A DNA stretch of 33,002 nt from JANNGZ01 sp031404155 (GCA_031404155.1 JANNGZ010000142.1:1-33002), one strand, 5' to 3'; numbered from the stretch's first letter, positions 1 through 7,152 are shown. Numbers and translations are program-made. Notes: generated by a model not told the origin, from the sequence alone.

Positions 1-42
1 CGAGCAGGCGCGCAGCCGCTCGCCATTAGCATTGCCGCATGA
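1..42 (+). CDS. 3' end of an upstream gene (13 codons, partial)
   Basis: Frame 1 is open from the window edge to a TGA at 40-42 and reads RAGAQPLAISIAA. The TGA overlaps the ATG at 39-41 in an ATGA junction, as is common in co-translated operons. By context (a PyrC'-type gene downstream) the missing gene could be pyrB, but the 13 visible residues do not match the usual PyrB C-terminus that I know, so no name is given. The open frame may also be chance. Confidence 0.3.
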   Translation, partial: RAGAQPLAISIAA

Positions 43-104
43 GCCTGCCCGGCCGCCCGAAAGGCGAAGTCACCGCCGTGCGAAGCACGGAGGTTGCCCG
101 ATGA
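39..104 (+). repeat. Start-codon-linked 62-base repeat, copy A, with mini-ORF
   Basis: The element runs from the ATG at 39 to just before the next ATG at 101 (62 bases). It matches 52 of 62 bases of copy B at 10914-10975, upstream of coxA. It encodes a 21-codon frame (MSLPGRPKGEVTAVRSTEVA plus R, stop 102-104). Two hairpins are visible: 54-57 with 63-66, and a 6-bp stem 76-81/85-90 with a GAA loop. A GGAGG at 89-93 lies 7 bases before the ATG at 101, so the element supplies a new ribosome binding site. Both ends sit at ATGA stop/start overlaps. Confidence 0.7.
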
Positions 105-202
105 GCCTGCCCGGCCGCCATGGACCCGTAGGGGCCACTTCATGGCCCTGGGGCGAATTCCCCCTCGGGGGGGCGGCGCGAAGCGCCTGGGGGGCGCCAT
201 GA
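101..202 (+). repeat. Second start-linked repeat element with mini-ORF
   Basis: Bases 101-119 repeat the first 19 bases of the preceding element exactly (39-57); the sequence then diverges. The frame from ATG 101 stays open for 33 codons to TGA 200-202, which overlaps the pyrC' ATG at 199 in a third ATGA junction. The distal half holds a C5/G-run hairpin (about 161-174) and a GGCG...CGCC-like hairpin (about 174-190). The G-rich distal sequence resembles intergenic repeats that I recall from comamonad genomes; that is memory, not a search. Translation of the mini-ORF is not shown. Confidence 0.5.
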
Positions 203-1524
203 AAATCTCGATACGCAACGGCCGCGTCGTCGACCCCGCCTCCGGCCGCGACGAGCGTGCCGACATCGCGATCGCCAACGGCCGCATCGTCACCATCGGC
301 AAGCTGTCGGCTGACTTCGCCGCCGAGCGCGAGATCGACGCCACTGGCCTGGTGGTGGCGCCCGGCCTGGTCGACCTGGCCGCGCGCCTGCGCGAGCCCG
401 GGCATGAACACGAGGGCATGCTGGAGAGCGAACTCGCCGCGGCGGCGGCCGGCGGCGTTACCAGCCTGGTCTGCCCGCCCGACACCGACCCGGTGCTCGA
501 CGAGCCGGGGCTGGTGGAAATGCTCAAGCTGCGTGCGCGCAAGCTGAGCCGCTGCCGCCTGTTCCCGCTCGGCGCGCTCACCCGCAACCTGGAAGGCACC
601 ACGCTGACCGAGATGGCCGAACTCACCGAGTCCGGCTGCGTCGGTTTTTCACAGGCCGACGTGGCGGTACGCGACACCCAGGTGCTGCTGCGCGCGCTGC
701 AATACGCCGCCACCTACGGCTACACCGTGTGGTTGCGGCCGCAGGACTCGTGGCTCGGCAACGGCGTGGCGGCCAGCGGCGCGGTGGCCACGCGCCTGGG
801 CCTGTCCGGCGTGCCGGTGCAGGCCGAAACGATTGCGCTGCACACCCTGTTCGACCTGATGCGCGCCACCGGTGCCCGGGTGCACCTGTGCCGCCTGTCC
901 AGCGCCGCGGGTGTGGCCCTGCTGCGCGCGGCCAAGGCTGAAGGGCTTCAGGTGAGCGCGGACGTGAGCATCAATTCGCTGCACCTCACCGACGTGGACA
1001 TCGGCTTCTTCAACGCCGCGATGCGTCTCACGCCACCGCTGCGCCAGGGCCGCGACCGCGATGCGCTGCGCTCAGCGCTGGCCGACGGCACCATCGACGC
1101 GCTGGTGTCGGACCACACGCCGGTAGCCAGCGACGCGAAGAACCTGCCCTTCGGCGAAGCCGAGCCGGGTGCCACCGGCCTGGAGCTGCTGCTCAGCCTC
1201 ACGATCAAGTGGGGGCGGGACCGCGGGCTGTCGCTGCCGGCCGCGCTGGCGCGTGTCACCAGCGACCCGGTGCGTGTGCTCGGGGATGCGCTCGGTTCGC
1301 TGTCCTCGAGCGCCGGGCGGCTGGTCGAAGGGGGTGTCGCCGACCTCTGTGTCTTCGACCCCGAGGCCAGCTGGACGGTCACCCCCGGCGCGCTGCGCAG
1401 CCAGGGCAAACACACACCTTTCGCGTTCGAAAGCACCGGCTTCGAGTTGCCCGGCCAGGTTCGCGCCACGCTGGTGGCGGGCACGCTGGCGTTCGAGTCG
1501 AGCAGCGCCGCGGCAGCGCTTTGA
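199..1524 (+). CDS. pyrC: Dihydroorotase homologue, non-catalytic PyrC' type
   Basis: A 441-residue amidohydrolase-fold protein of class I dihydroorotase length. The dihydroorotase framework is clear (VVAPGLVDL, LREPG at about 64-68, SDHTPV, GATGLE), but most metal ligands are gone. The usual HxH before the REPG segment reads AAR (61-63), the HLST-like segment reads CRLSS, and the PHHL-like segment reads INSLHL; only the SDH segment is kept. In Pseudomonas and related proteobacteria such a PyrC' has no activity of its own and is a structural partner of aspartate transcarbamoylase (PyrB) in pyrimidine synthesis. I infer the same role here, with a separate active dihydroorotase elsewhere. ATG 199 is chosen because homology begins at once (MKISIRNGRVVDP); an in-frame extension upstream would cross the repeat elements. 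The stop overlaps the plsC start (TGATG). Confidence 0.9.
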   Translation: MKISIRNGRVVDPASGRDERADIAIANGRIVTIGKLSADFAAEREIDATGLVVAPGLVDLAARLREPGHEHEGMLESELAAAAAGGVTSLVCPPDTDPVLDEPGLVEMLKLRARKLSRCRLFPLGALTRNLEGTTLTEMAELTESGCVGFSQADVAVRDTQVLLRALQYAATYGYTVWLRPQDSWLGNGVAASGAVATRLGLSGVPVQAETIALHTLFDLMRATGARVHLCRLSSAAGVALLRAAKAEGLQVSADVSINSLHLTDVDIGFFNAAMRLTPPLRQGRDRDALRSALADGTIDALVSDHTPVASDAKNLPFGEAEPGATGLELLLSLTIKWGRDRGLSLPAALARVTSDPVRVLGDALGSLSSSAGRLVEGGVADLCVFDPEASWTVTPGALRSQGKHTPFAFESTGFELPGQVRATLVAGTLAFESSSAAAAL

Positions 1525-2420
1525 TGCGTGCGCTGATCGGTGCGTGGCGCATCACGCGCACCCTGGTGCACTTGCTGCACGGCATCGCGGTGATGGCGCT
1601 GCGCTTCCCGTCGCTCGACGCCCACGGGCGCCAGCAACGCATCGGCTGGTGGTCGGCCGGGCTCTTGCGTGTGCTCGGTGTGCGCTTGCAGGCGCGTGGC
1701 GCGCCGCGGCCGGGAGCCAAGCTCATCGTGGCCAACCATGTGTCCTGGCTGGACATTGCCGCGATCCACGCCACCTGCCCCGAAGCCCGCTTCGTGTCGA
1801 AGGCCGATGTGCTGCGCTGGCCGCTGCTCGGCTGGTTGATCCGCGGTGCCGGCACGCTGTTCATCGAGCGCGAACGCAAACGCGACGCGCTGCGCGTGGT
1901 GCACCAGATGGCCGCGTCGCTGCAGGCGGGCGACTCGGTGGCGGTGTTTCCGGAAGGCACCACCACCCTCGGGCCAGAGCTGCTGCCGTTTCACGCCAAC
2001 CTGATCCAGGCGGCGATCGCCACCGCAACGCCGGTGCAGGCGGTGTCGCTGCGTTTCGACGAGCCTGGCCAGCGCTTCAGCCTCGCGGTCACCTATGTCG
2101 GTGATACGACGATGCTGCAAAGCATGTGGCGCGTGGCCTGCAGCGGCGACCTGGTGGTTGACGTGCAGTGGTTGCCGGCCCAGGCCAGCGCCCATGCCGA
2201 CCGGCGCGCGCTCGCAGAGCGGCTGCGCCAAACGCTGCACGACACGCTTCATGACAGTGCCGAGGGCGCACCCCTCGACAACACACGCGACAAGGTGCCC
2301 GAGAAACGACCCGGGAGCGCACCCGGGAGCGCACCCGAGGGCGCAACCGGGAACGCGCCCGAGGGCGCAACCGGGAACGCGCCCGGGAACACGCTCGACA
2401 CGCCGCGCGGCGGCGCCTGA
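1524..2420 (+). CDS. plsC: 1-acyl-sn-glycerol-3-phosphate acyltransferase (PlsC family)
   Basis: 298 residues. Transfers an acyl chain from acyl-ACP or acyl-CoA to lysophosphatidic acid at the inner membrane, in phospholipid synthesis. The HX4D acceptor motif is NHVSWLD (about 73-79) and the FPEGTTT block follows at about 149-155; an N-terminal hydrophobic stretch can anchor it. The start overlaps the pyrC' stop by one base, so the two genes are probably translationally coupled. The last ~40 residues are a low-complexity Pro/Gly/Ala/Asn tail built from tandem repeats and look outside the catalytic domain. Some PlsC paralogues act on ornithine lipids, so exact substrate is inferred. Confidence 0.88.
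   Translation: MRALIGAWRITRTLVHLLHGIAVMALRFPSLDAHGRQQRIGWWSAGLLRVLGVRLQARGAPRPGAKLIVANHVSWLDIAAIHATCPEARFVSKADVLRWPLLGWLIRGAGTLFIERERKRDALRVVHQMAASLQAGDSVAVFPEGTTTLGPELLPFHANLIQAAIATATPVQAVSLRFDEPGQRFSLAVTYVGDTTMLQSMWRVACSGDLVVDVQWLPAQASAHADRRALAERLRQTLHDTLHDSAEGAPLDNTRDKVPEKRPGSAPGSAPEGATGNAPEGATGNAPGNTLDTPRGGA
2310..2390 (+). repeat. In-frame tandem repeats in the plsC 3' end
   Basis: Two 12-base units encoding PGSA (2310-2333) run into two nearly identical 24-base units encoding APEGATGN (2331-2354 and 2355-2378), then a partial APGN unit (2379-2390). Unit lengths are multiples of three, so copy-number changes would keep the frame and only vary the protein tail. Confidence 0.8.
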
Positions 2421-2445
2421 GGCCACCGCCGCGCGCTGCGCGGAA

Positions 2446-3117
2446 TTACTTCTTCGCCGCGGAGGCCTTGTCGTCGGCAGCCTTCGCCGCCTTGGCGTCG
2501 GCCTTGGGCTTGGCTTCAGCCGTGGCGGCGGCCTTGGACGCAGCCTTCTCGTCCGCCTTCGCCTTCTTGGCGGCCTTGGTGTCGTCGGCCTTGGCTTTCG
2601 CGGTGGCCTTCTCGTCTGCCTTCATCTCGGCCTTGGCCGCGGGTGCCGCGGCGGCCGTGGTGGCTGCGGGCTTCGCGGCCGCGGCGGGTGCGGCGGCCGG
2701 CGCAGTGACCGCAGGCTTGGTCGCCGCAGCCGGGGCCACAGCCGCGGGAACCGCGGCAGGTGCCGCCGCCTTCTTCTCGTCGGCCTTCGCGGCGGGCTTG
2801 TCGTCCTTCTTCGCCGCGGCGGGAGCGGCCGGTGCGCCAGCGAAGGCGGCGCCATTGACGGTCAGGCCCGCGGTCGAGAACTTGGCGGCGTTGCCTTCGC
2901 CAACGCCCTTGACCCGCTCGACCATGTCGTTCCAATCCTTGAACGGCGCCTTCTTGCGCTCTTCGAGGATCTTGGCTGAGATGCCGGGGCCGATGCCCTT
3001 GATGGTTTCGAGGTCCGCCTGCGTCGCCTTGTTGGCGTCGGCGGCGGCAAAGGCCAGCGCGGCAAAGCCGGCCAGCGCGAGGGCGAGAAGCGGTTTCAGA
3101 ATTCTGGAAGCGAACAT
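2446..3117 (-). CDS. Secreted ComEA-like helix-hairpin-helix protein with Ala/Lys-rich tail
   Basis: 223 residues from the ATG at 3115-3117, which has a CGGAG-type ribosome binding site just upstream. Residues 1-25 form a signal peptide (hydrophobic core LLALALAGFAALAFA). Residues 26-90 hold a helix-hairpin-helix DNA-binding domain of the ComEA type, with the hairpins KGIGPGISAKI and KGVGEGNAAKF. From about residue 95 the chain is almost only Ala, Lys, Pro, Asp and Glu, like a histone H1 or AlgP tail. ComEA-like proteins bind DNA in the periplasm during uptake; short homologues without a known role are common in Burkholderiales. The tail is far longer than in a minimal ComEA. A longer in-frame start up to 3246 exists but would bury the signal peptide. 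Confidence 0.8.
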   Translation of the reverse strand: MFASRILKPLLALALAGFAALAFAAADANKATQADLETIKGIGPGISAKILEERKKAPFKDWNDMVERVKGVGEGNAAKFSTAGLTVNGAAFAGAPAAPAAAKKDDKPAAKADEKKAAAPAAVPAAVAPAAATKPAVTAPAAAPAAAAKPAATTAAAAPAAKAEMKADEKATAKAKADDTKAAKKAKADEKAASKAAATAEAKPKADAKAAKAADDKASAAKK

Positions 3118-3264
3118 GTTTTCTCCGGTTCGGTAGTGGAGCTGGCAGGCCGGGCCCCAACGGCTGCCCGGGAAAAGGAGTGAGGCCGCTCGAAGGCCTG
3201 CACCCGGGACACAACGGCTCGCGGCGGGAACGGTGGACAGGGCCACGGCCAGCCGCGGCCGGCT

Positions 3265-4008
3265 TCAGGCGCGGCCCTGCGCGGCCACCGCGGCGGCGGC
3301 CTGGGCCGCGGCTTCGGGGTCACCGAGGTAGTAGCTGCGGATCTGCTTCAACCCGGCGTCGAGTTCGTACACCAGGGGGATGCCGTTGGGGATGTTGAGC
3401 CCGACGATCTGCTCGTCGCCGATGCCGTCGAGGTACTTCACCAGCGCGCGCAGGCTGTTGCCATGCGCCGAGACCACCAGCCGTTTGCCGGCGCGGATCG
3501 CGGGCGCGAGGGCGTCGTTCCAGTACGGCATCACCCGCGCCACGGTGTCCTTCAGGCACTCGGTGAGCGGCACGTCCTCGGGCTTCAGGCGTGCGTAGCG
3601 CGGGTCGCTGCGTTCGCTGCGCGCGTCGCTCGGCTCGAGCGCCGGCGGCGGCGTGTCGTAGCTGCGGCGCCAGACCAGCACCTGCTCGTCGCCGTACTTC
3701 TTGGCCGTCTCCGCCTTGTTCAGCCCTTGCAGGGCGCCGTAGTGGCGCTCGTTCAAGCGCCAGGAATGCACCACCGGCAGCCAGGTGCGGTCCATCTGGT
3801 CCAGCGTGTGCCACAGCGTCCACACCGCGCGCTTGAGCACCGAGGTGTGGGCCACATCGAAGTCGAAGCCGGCGTCCCTGAGCAGCCGGCCGGCCTGCTT
3901 GGCCTGCTCGACACCGGTGTTGGTGAGCGGCACGTCGGTCCAGCCGGTGAAGCGGTTTTCCAGGTTCCAGGTCGACTCGCCGTGGCGAATCAGAACAAGC
4001 TTGTGCAT
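3265..4008 (-). CDS. gpmA: 2,3-bisphosphoglycerate-dependent phosphoglycerate mutase
   Basis: 247 residues. Interconverts 3- and 2-phosphoglycerate in glycolysis and gluconeogenesis in the cytoplasm. The phosphohistidine motif RHGES is at 8-12 (His9), Glu87 lies in LNERHYG, and the second catalytic His182 is in SAHGNSLRALV, all as in E. coli GpmA. The length fits the family. The last ~15 residues are a poor Ala-rich tail (AAAQAAAAVAAQGRA). It is transcribed divergently from the rhodanese gene, and the 80-base gap holds overlapping AT-rich promoter candidates. Confidence 0.96.
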   Translation of the reverse strand: MHKLVLIRHGESTWNLENRFTGWTDVPLTNTGVEQAKQAGRLLRDAGFDFDVAHTSVLKRAVWTLWHTLDQMDRTWLPVVHSWRLNERHYGALQGLNKAETAKKYGDEQVLVWRRSYDTPPPALEPSDARSERSDPRYARLKPEDVPLTECLKDTVARVMPYWNDALAPAIRAGKRLVVSAHGNSLRALVKYLDGIGDEQIVGLNIPNGIPLVYELDAGLKQIRSYYLGDPEAAAQAAAAVAAQGRA

Positions 4009-4047
4009 GGACGGGTGGCCGCGATCACGGCTTCGCGAAAGGCGCGA

Positions 4048-4057
4048 ATTCTATAAT
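4048..4057 (+). promoter_or_regulatory. Candidate -10 box TATAAT between gpmA and the rhodanese gene
   Basis: A perfect TATAAT at 4052-4057 in an otherwise GC-rich gap, placed to give a leader of about 25 bases to the rhodanese GTG at 4089. No good -35 is seen. On the other strand the same AT patch reads TAGAAT (4048-4053), which could serve gpmA, so the divergent promoters may overlap. Confidence 0.5.
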
Positions 4058-4088
4058 CCGCCCCCTTTCCGACCTGGCCGAGACCTCT

Positions 4089-4502
4089 GTGAAATTCATT
4101 GTCGACAACTGGACGCTGATTCTTGTGGCCTTGACCTCGGGGGCGTTCCTGCTCTGGCCGACGCTGGGCCGCAGCGGCATGGGCGGCGACAAGGTGTCGG
4201 CGGCCGAAGCGGTGCGCCTGATCAACCGCGAACGCGCGGTGCTGATCGACGTGAGCGAGCCGGCCGAATTTGCCGTCGGCCATGTGGCGGGCGCGCGCAG
4301 TGTGCCCTTCGGTTCGATCGAAACCTCCAAGGAACTGCCGAACAACAAGGCGCTGCCGCTGGTGGTGGTTTGCCCGAACGGCGCGCGGTCCGGCCGCGCG
4401 GTGGCCACGCTGCGCAAACTCGGCTTCTCCAACACCAAGGCCCTGGCCGGCGGCTTCGCGGCCTGGCGCGAGGCCAACCTGCCGGTCGAGAAAACCGCCT
4501 GA
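4089..4502 (+). CDS. Membrane-anchored rhodanese-like sulfurtransferase
   Basis: 137 residues starting with GTG. Residues 8-24 form one hydrophobic segment (LTLILVALTSGAFLLW-like), followed by a single rhodanese domain (about 36-135). The active-site loop CPNGARS has the sulfur-carrying Cys95, and the domain shows VLIDVSEPAEFAVGHVAGA and GGFAAW. It is predicted to be anchored in the inner membrane and to move sulfane sulfur; the acceptor is unknown. It heads a run rhodanese-grxC-secB-gpsA that is common in betaproteobacteria, which links it to thiol and protein-folding functions only by context. Confidence 0.9.
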   Translation: MKFIVDNWTLILVALTSGAFLLWPTLGRSGMGGDKVSAAEAVRLINRERAVLIDVSEPAEFAVGHVAGARSVPFGSIETSKELPNNKALPLVVVCPNGARSGRAVATLRKLGFSNTKALAGGFAAWREANLPVEKTA

Positions 4503-4541
4503 GCGCGGCGCTTTCCCGAGCCACAAATCGGCGACGAATTT

Positions 4542-4558
4542 CACGCGCGCTGCGCGTG
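4542..4558. other. Perfect 7-bp hairpin in the rhodanese-grxC gap
   Basis: CACGCGC (4542-4548) pairs with GCGCGTG (4552-4558) over a 3-base loop. There is no U-tract, so it is not a classical intrinsic terminator. The 146-base gap also has an A-rich patch at 4595-4602 that could be a weak -10 for grxC. Confidence 0.45.
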
Positions 4559-4648
4559 GCTTGGCGCTACGGCTCACGTGGGCATTGCGGCTGCGAGAAA
4601 ATCGAGGCCATCAGTGAACAGCGCTCGCCGCAGCGAGCCCGGGCCCGA

Positions 4649-4912
4649 ATGAACCTCGTCAAGATGTACACCACCCAGGTCTGCCCCTTCTGCCAGCGCG
4701 CGAAGATGCTGCTGCGCCAGCGCGGTGTGGCCGATATCGACGAGGTGCGCGTTGACCTGAACCCCGCCGAGCGCGACACGATGATTCAGCGTACCGGCCG
4801 GCGCACGGTGCCGCAGATATTCATCGGCGACACCCATGTGGGCGGCTGCGACGACCTGGTGGCGCTGGACCAGCGTGGTGGCCTGATGCCGCTGCTCGGC
4901 GCGCTGGCCTGA
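4649..4912 (+). CDS. grxC: Glutaredoxin 3
   Basis: 87 residues, typical for GrxC. The redox motif is CPFC (Cys12, Cys15) rather than the more usual CPYC, followed by the glutathione-binding TVPQIF segment and GGCDDL. It reduces disulfides and mixed disulfides in the cytoplasm using glutathione. ATG 4649 is the first start that gives the family N-terminus (MNLVKMYTTQVCPFC); the frame is open further upstream but without homology. No strong Shine-Dalgarno is seen. Confidence 0.95.
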   Translation: MNLVKMYTTQVCPFCQRAKMLLRQRGVADIDEVRVDLNPAERDTMIQRTGRRTVPQIFIGDTHVGGCDDLVALDQRGGLMPLLGALA

Positions 4913-4934
4913 CCCAGGCTGATCGCCGCTGGCA

Positions 4935-4956
4935 GCCGCGGACCGCCCGCCGCGGC
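4935..4956. terminator. GC-rich hairpin after grxC
   Basis: GCCGCGG (4935-4941) pairs with CCGCGGC (4950-4956) around an 8-base loop. There is no T-run, so termination is only possible, not shown. It separates grxC from the secB promoter. Confidence 0.35.
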
Positions 4957-4985
4957 GCAGCCGGCGAGCGCAGCCGACGCTGTTC

Positions 4986-4991
4986 CATAAT
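4986..4991 (+). promoter_or_regulatory. Candidate -10 box for secB (CATAAT)
   Basis: CATAAT followed by CCGCC, the same form as the box before the rhodanese gene. A start near 4998 would give a leader of about 47 bases to the secB ATG at 5045. The -35 is not recognisable. Confidence 0.45.
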
Positions 4992-5044
4992 CCGCCGCCC
5001 GCCCGCGATCACCGCGGGCTTCTTTTCTTTGTCGAAAGACCCTC

Positions 5045-5515
5045 ATGGCCGAGCAAGACAACACCCCCGTGTTCCAGATCCAGCGCATGTACCTGAAGGA
5101 CCTGTCGCTGGAGCAACCGAACTCGCCGCAGGTGCTGCTGGAGCAGCAGGCGCCGCAGGTGGACATCAACCTCGGGTTGACCGCCGGGCCGGTGGCCGAC
5201 GGCATCTACGAGGTCACCGTGACCGCCACCGTGACCACCAAGGTGCAGGACAAAGTGCTCTTCCTGATCGAGGCCAAGCAGGCCGGCATCTTCGAGATCC
5301 GCAACCTGCCCGACGAACAGATGCAGCCGATCCTCGCCATTGCCTGCCCGGGCATGGTGTACCCCTACTTGCGCGCCATCGTCTCCGACATCTGCACCCG
5401 CGCCGGCTTCCCACCGGTGGTGCTTTCGGAGGTGAACTTCCAGGCCATGTTTGAAGCGCAGCAGCAGGCGGCCGCGGGCAACGGCGGCTCGCCGATCCTC
5501 AGCAGCGCGAACTGA
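5045..5515 (+). CDS. secB: Protein-export chaperone SecB
   Basis: 156 residues. Holds secretory precursors unfolded in the cytoplasm and hands them to SecA. The family signature is clear: FQIQRMYLKDLSLEQPNSP at the N-terminus, VLFLIEAKQAGIFEI in the middle and CPGMVYPYLRAIVSD near the end. The C-terminal tail is acidic-poor and Gly/Ser-rich. It lies between grxC and gpsA; an association with gpsA is widespread in proteobacteria (E. coli has grxC-secB-gpsA). Confidence 0.97.
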   Translation: MAEQDNTPVFQIQRMYLKDLSLEQPNSPQVLLEQQAPQVDINLGLTAGPVADGIYEVTVTATVTTKVQDKVLFLIEAKQAGIFEIRNLPDEQMQPILAIACPGMVYPYLRAIVSDICTRAGFPPVVLSEVNFQAMFEAQQQAAAGNGGSPILSSAN

Positions 5516-5572
5516 GGTCCGCGCAATCCCGCATCCGCAGCACAGTCGCGGGTCAGCCCGTCATCACCCGCC

Positions 5573-6562
5573 ATGAAGATCACGATCCTCGGTGCGGGCG
5601 CCTGGGGCACGGCGCTGGCGGTGCAGGCGGCGTCGCGCCACCCGGTGATGCTCTGGGGCCGCGACGCGGCGCAAGTCCAACGGATGCGCACGACGCGCTG
5701 CAACCAGCGCTACCTCGATGGTGTGTTGCTGCCCGAGGCGCTGGCGCTTGAGAGCGACTTGCAAGCGGCGTTCCGCTTCGCCGGCAGCGACGGCCTGCTG
5801 GTCGTGGCCACACCGATGTCGGCGTTGGCCTCGATGCTCGCCGCCTTGCCTCATGCTGCGCCTGTGCTGTGGCTGAGCAAGGGCTTCGAAGCCGGCACCG
5901 CACGCCTGGGGCATGAGGTGGCCCGCGACCTGGCGCCCAGCACGCCTTGTGGTGTGCTGTCGGGCCCGAGCTTCGCCGACGAGGTGGCACGCGGCCAACC
6001 CACCGCGCTGGTGGCCGCGAGTGACGATGCCGGGCTGCTGGACCGCGCGGTGCGCGCATTCCATGGCGACGCGCTGCGCGTCTACACCTCGGCCGACCCG
6101 GTGGGTGTCGAAGTCGGAGGCGCGGTGAAAAACGTGCTCGCGATCGCCACCGGGCTGTGTGACGGCATGCAGCTCGGCCTCAACGCACGCGCCGCGCTGA
6201 TCACCCGCGGCCTGGCCGAGATGACCCGACTGGGCCTGGCGCTGGGCGCGCGAGCCGACACCTTCATGGGCCTGTCGGGGCTGGGCGACCTGGTGCTCAC
6301 CGCCACCGGCGCGCTCTCGCGCAACCGGCGTGTGGGCCTGGGCCTGGCCGCAGGGCAAAGCCTGAGCGAGGTGCTCGCCGGCCTCGGCCATGTCGCCGAA
6401 GGGGCGCACAGCGCTGCGATGGCGGTTCGGCGCGCCAACGCGCTCGGGGTCGAGATGCCGATCGCGCAGGCGGTGGTCGAGGTGCTCGACGGCCGCGCGA
6501 GTCCGGCGGCGGCCGTGCAGCAATTGATGGGCCGTGACGCCCGGGCCGAAAGCTTGCGCTGA
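5573..6562 (+). CDS. gpsA: Glycerol-3-phosphate dehydrogenase [NAD(P)+]
   Basis: 329 residues. Reduces dihydroxyacetone phosphate to sn-glycerol-3-phosphate, the backbone for phospholipids that PlsC (upstream in this window) later acylates. The Rossmann motif GAGAWG is at 7-12. LSKGFE (Lys103), SGPSF (130-134) and the catalytic Lys186 in GGAVKN are all present, as is the GLSGLGDL / SRNRRVG block. It begins 57 bases after secB and is probably co-transcribed with it. Confidence 0.97.
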   Translation: MKITILGAGAWGTALAVQAASRHPVMLWGRDAAQVQRMRTTRCNQRYLDGVLLPEALALESDLQAAFRFAGSDGLLVVATPMSALASMLAALPHAAPVLWLSKGFEAGTARLGHEVARDLAPSTPCGVLSGPSFADEVARGQPTALVAASDDAGLLDRAVRAFHGDALRVYTSADPVGVEVGGAVKNVLAIATGLCDGMQLGLNARAALITRGLAEMTRLGLALGARADTFMGLSGLGDLVLTATGALSRNRRVGLGLAAGQSLSEVLAGLGHVAEGAHSAAMAVRRANALGVEMPIAQAVVEVLDGRASPAAAVQQLMGRDARAESLR

Positions 6563-6603
6563 CCAGACGGCTTCGCGCGCCGCGCCGGGCGCAGTTTGTG
6601 CCG

Positions 6604-7074
6604 TCAGGCCGAGCCCCGATAGCCACATTGGCGCCAGGCCTCGAACACCGCCACCGCTACCGCGTTGCTCAGGTTCAAGCTGCGTTGGCCCGGGCGCATC
6701 GGCAAGCGCAACAGCTGCGCCGGTGCGAACTCGGTGCGCACCGAATCCGGCAGGCCGGCGGTCTCGTTGCCGAAGACCAGCCAGTCGCCGGGCTGCCAGG
6801 CGACCTCCGCGAACGAAGCCGAGGCGCGTGTCGTGAACGCGAAGCAGCGTTCAGGCGCCGGCTTCGCGGCGTTGCGCCAGGCGGGCCATGACGAGTGGCG
6901 CTGCACCGAGGCGTACTCGTGGTAGTCGAGGCCTGCGCGTTGCAGCAGCTTGTCGTCCATCGAAAAACCGAGCGGTTCGACCAGGTGCAGTTCACACCCG
7001 GTGTTGGCCGCGAGCCGGATCACGTTGCCGGTGTTGGGCGGAATTTGCGGCTGCACGAGAACGATGCGGAACAT
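6604..7074 (-). CDS. trmL: tRNA (cytidine(34)-2'-O)-methyltransferase
   Basis: 156 residues of the SPOUT (knotted) methyltransferase superfamily. TrmL uses SAM to methylate the ribose of the wobble base in certain leucine tRNAs. Motif 1 NTGNVIR is at 14-20, the SAM-binding knot FGNETAGLP is at 101-109 and RSLNLSNAV is at 131-139. The ATG at 7072-7074 matches the family start (MFRIVLVQPQIPPNTGN); an in-frame ATG 17 codons upstream adds only unrelated sequence. It is convergent with gpsA and follows comF on the same strand. Confidence 0.95.
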   Translation of the reverse strand: MFRIVLVQPQIPPNTGNVIRLAANTGCELHLVEPLGFSMDDKLLQRAGLDYHEYASVQRHSSWPAWRNAAKPAPERCFAFTTRASASFAEVAWQPGDWLVFGNETAGLPDSVRTEFAPAQLLRLPMRPGQRSLNLSNAVAVAVFEAWRQCGYRGSA

Positions 7075-7152
7075 GGCGGCGATTGTCGCTTTCGTCCGGG
7101 GATCGCCCACGCACGGCCGGTGCACAGCGATCGGCGCGTCTGACCGATGCTC

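Noticed and set aside
948..2426. A 492-codon minus-strand frame over pyrC' and plsC
   Set aside because: It overlaps two well supported genes and shows only Arg/Ala/Pro-rich composition.
2468..3136. Ala-rich hydrophobic plus-strand frame opposite the helix-hairpin-helix gene
   Set aside because: It comes from the complement of GCC/AAG-type repeats encoding the Ala/Lys tail; the minus strand has a signal peptide, a domain and a ribosome site.
4614..4652. A 12-codon GTG mini-ORF overlapping the grxC start by ATGA
   Set aside because: It has no ribosome site and no similarity to the repeat mini-ORFs; an ATGA overlap of this length is easily chance.
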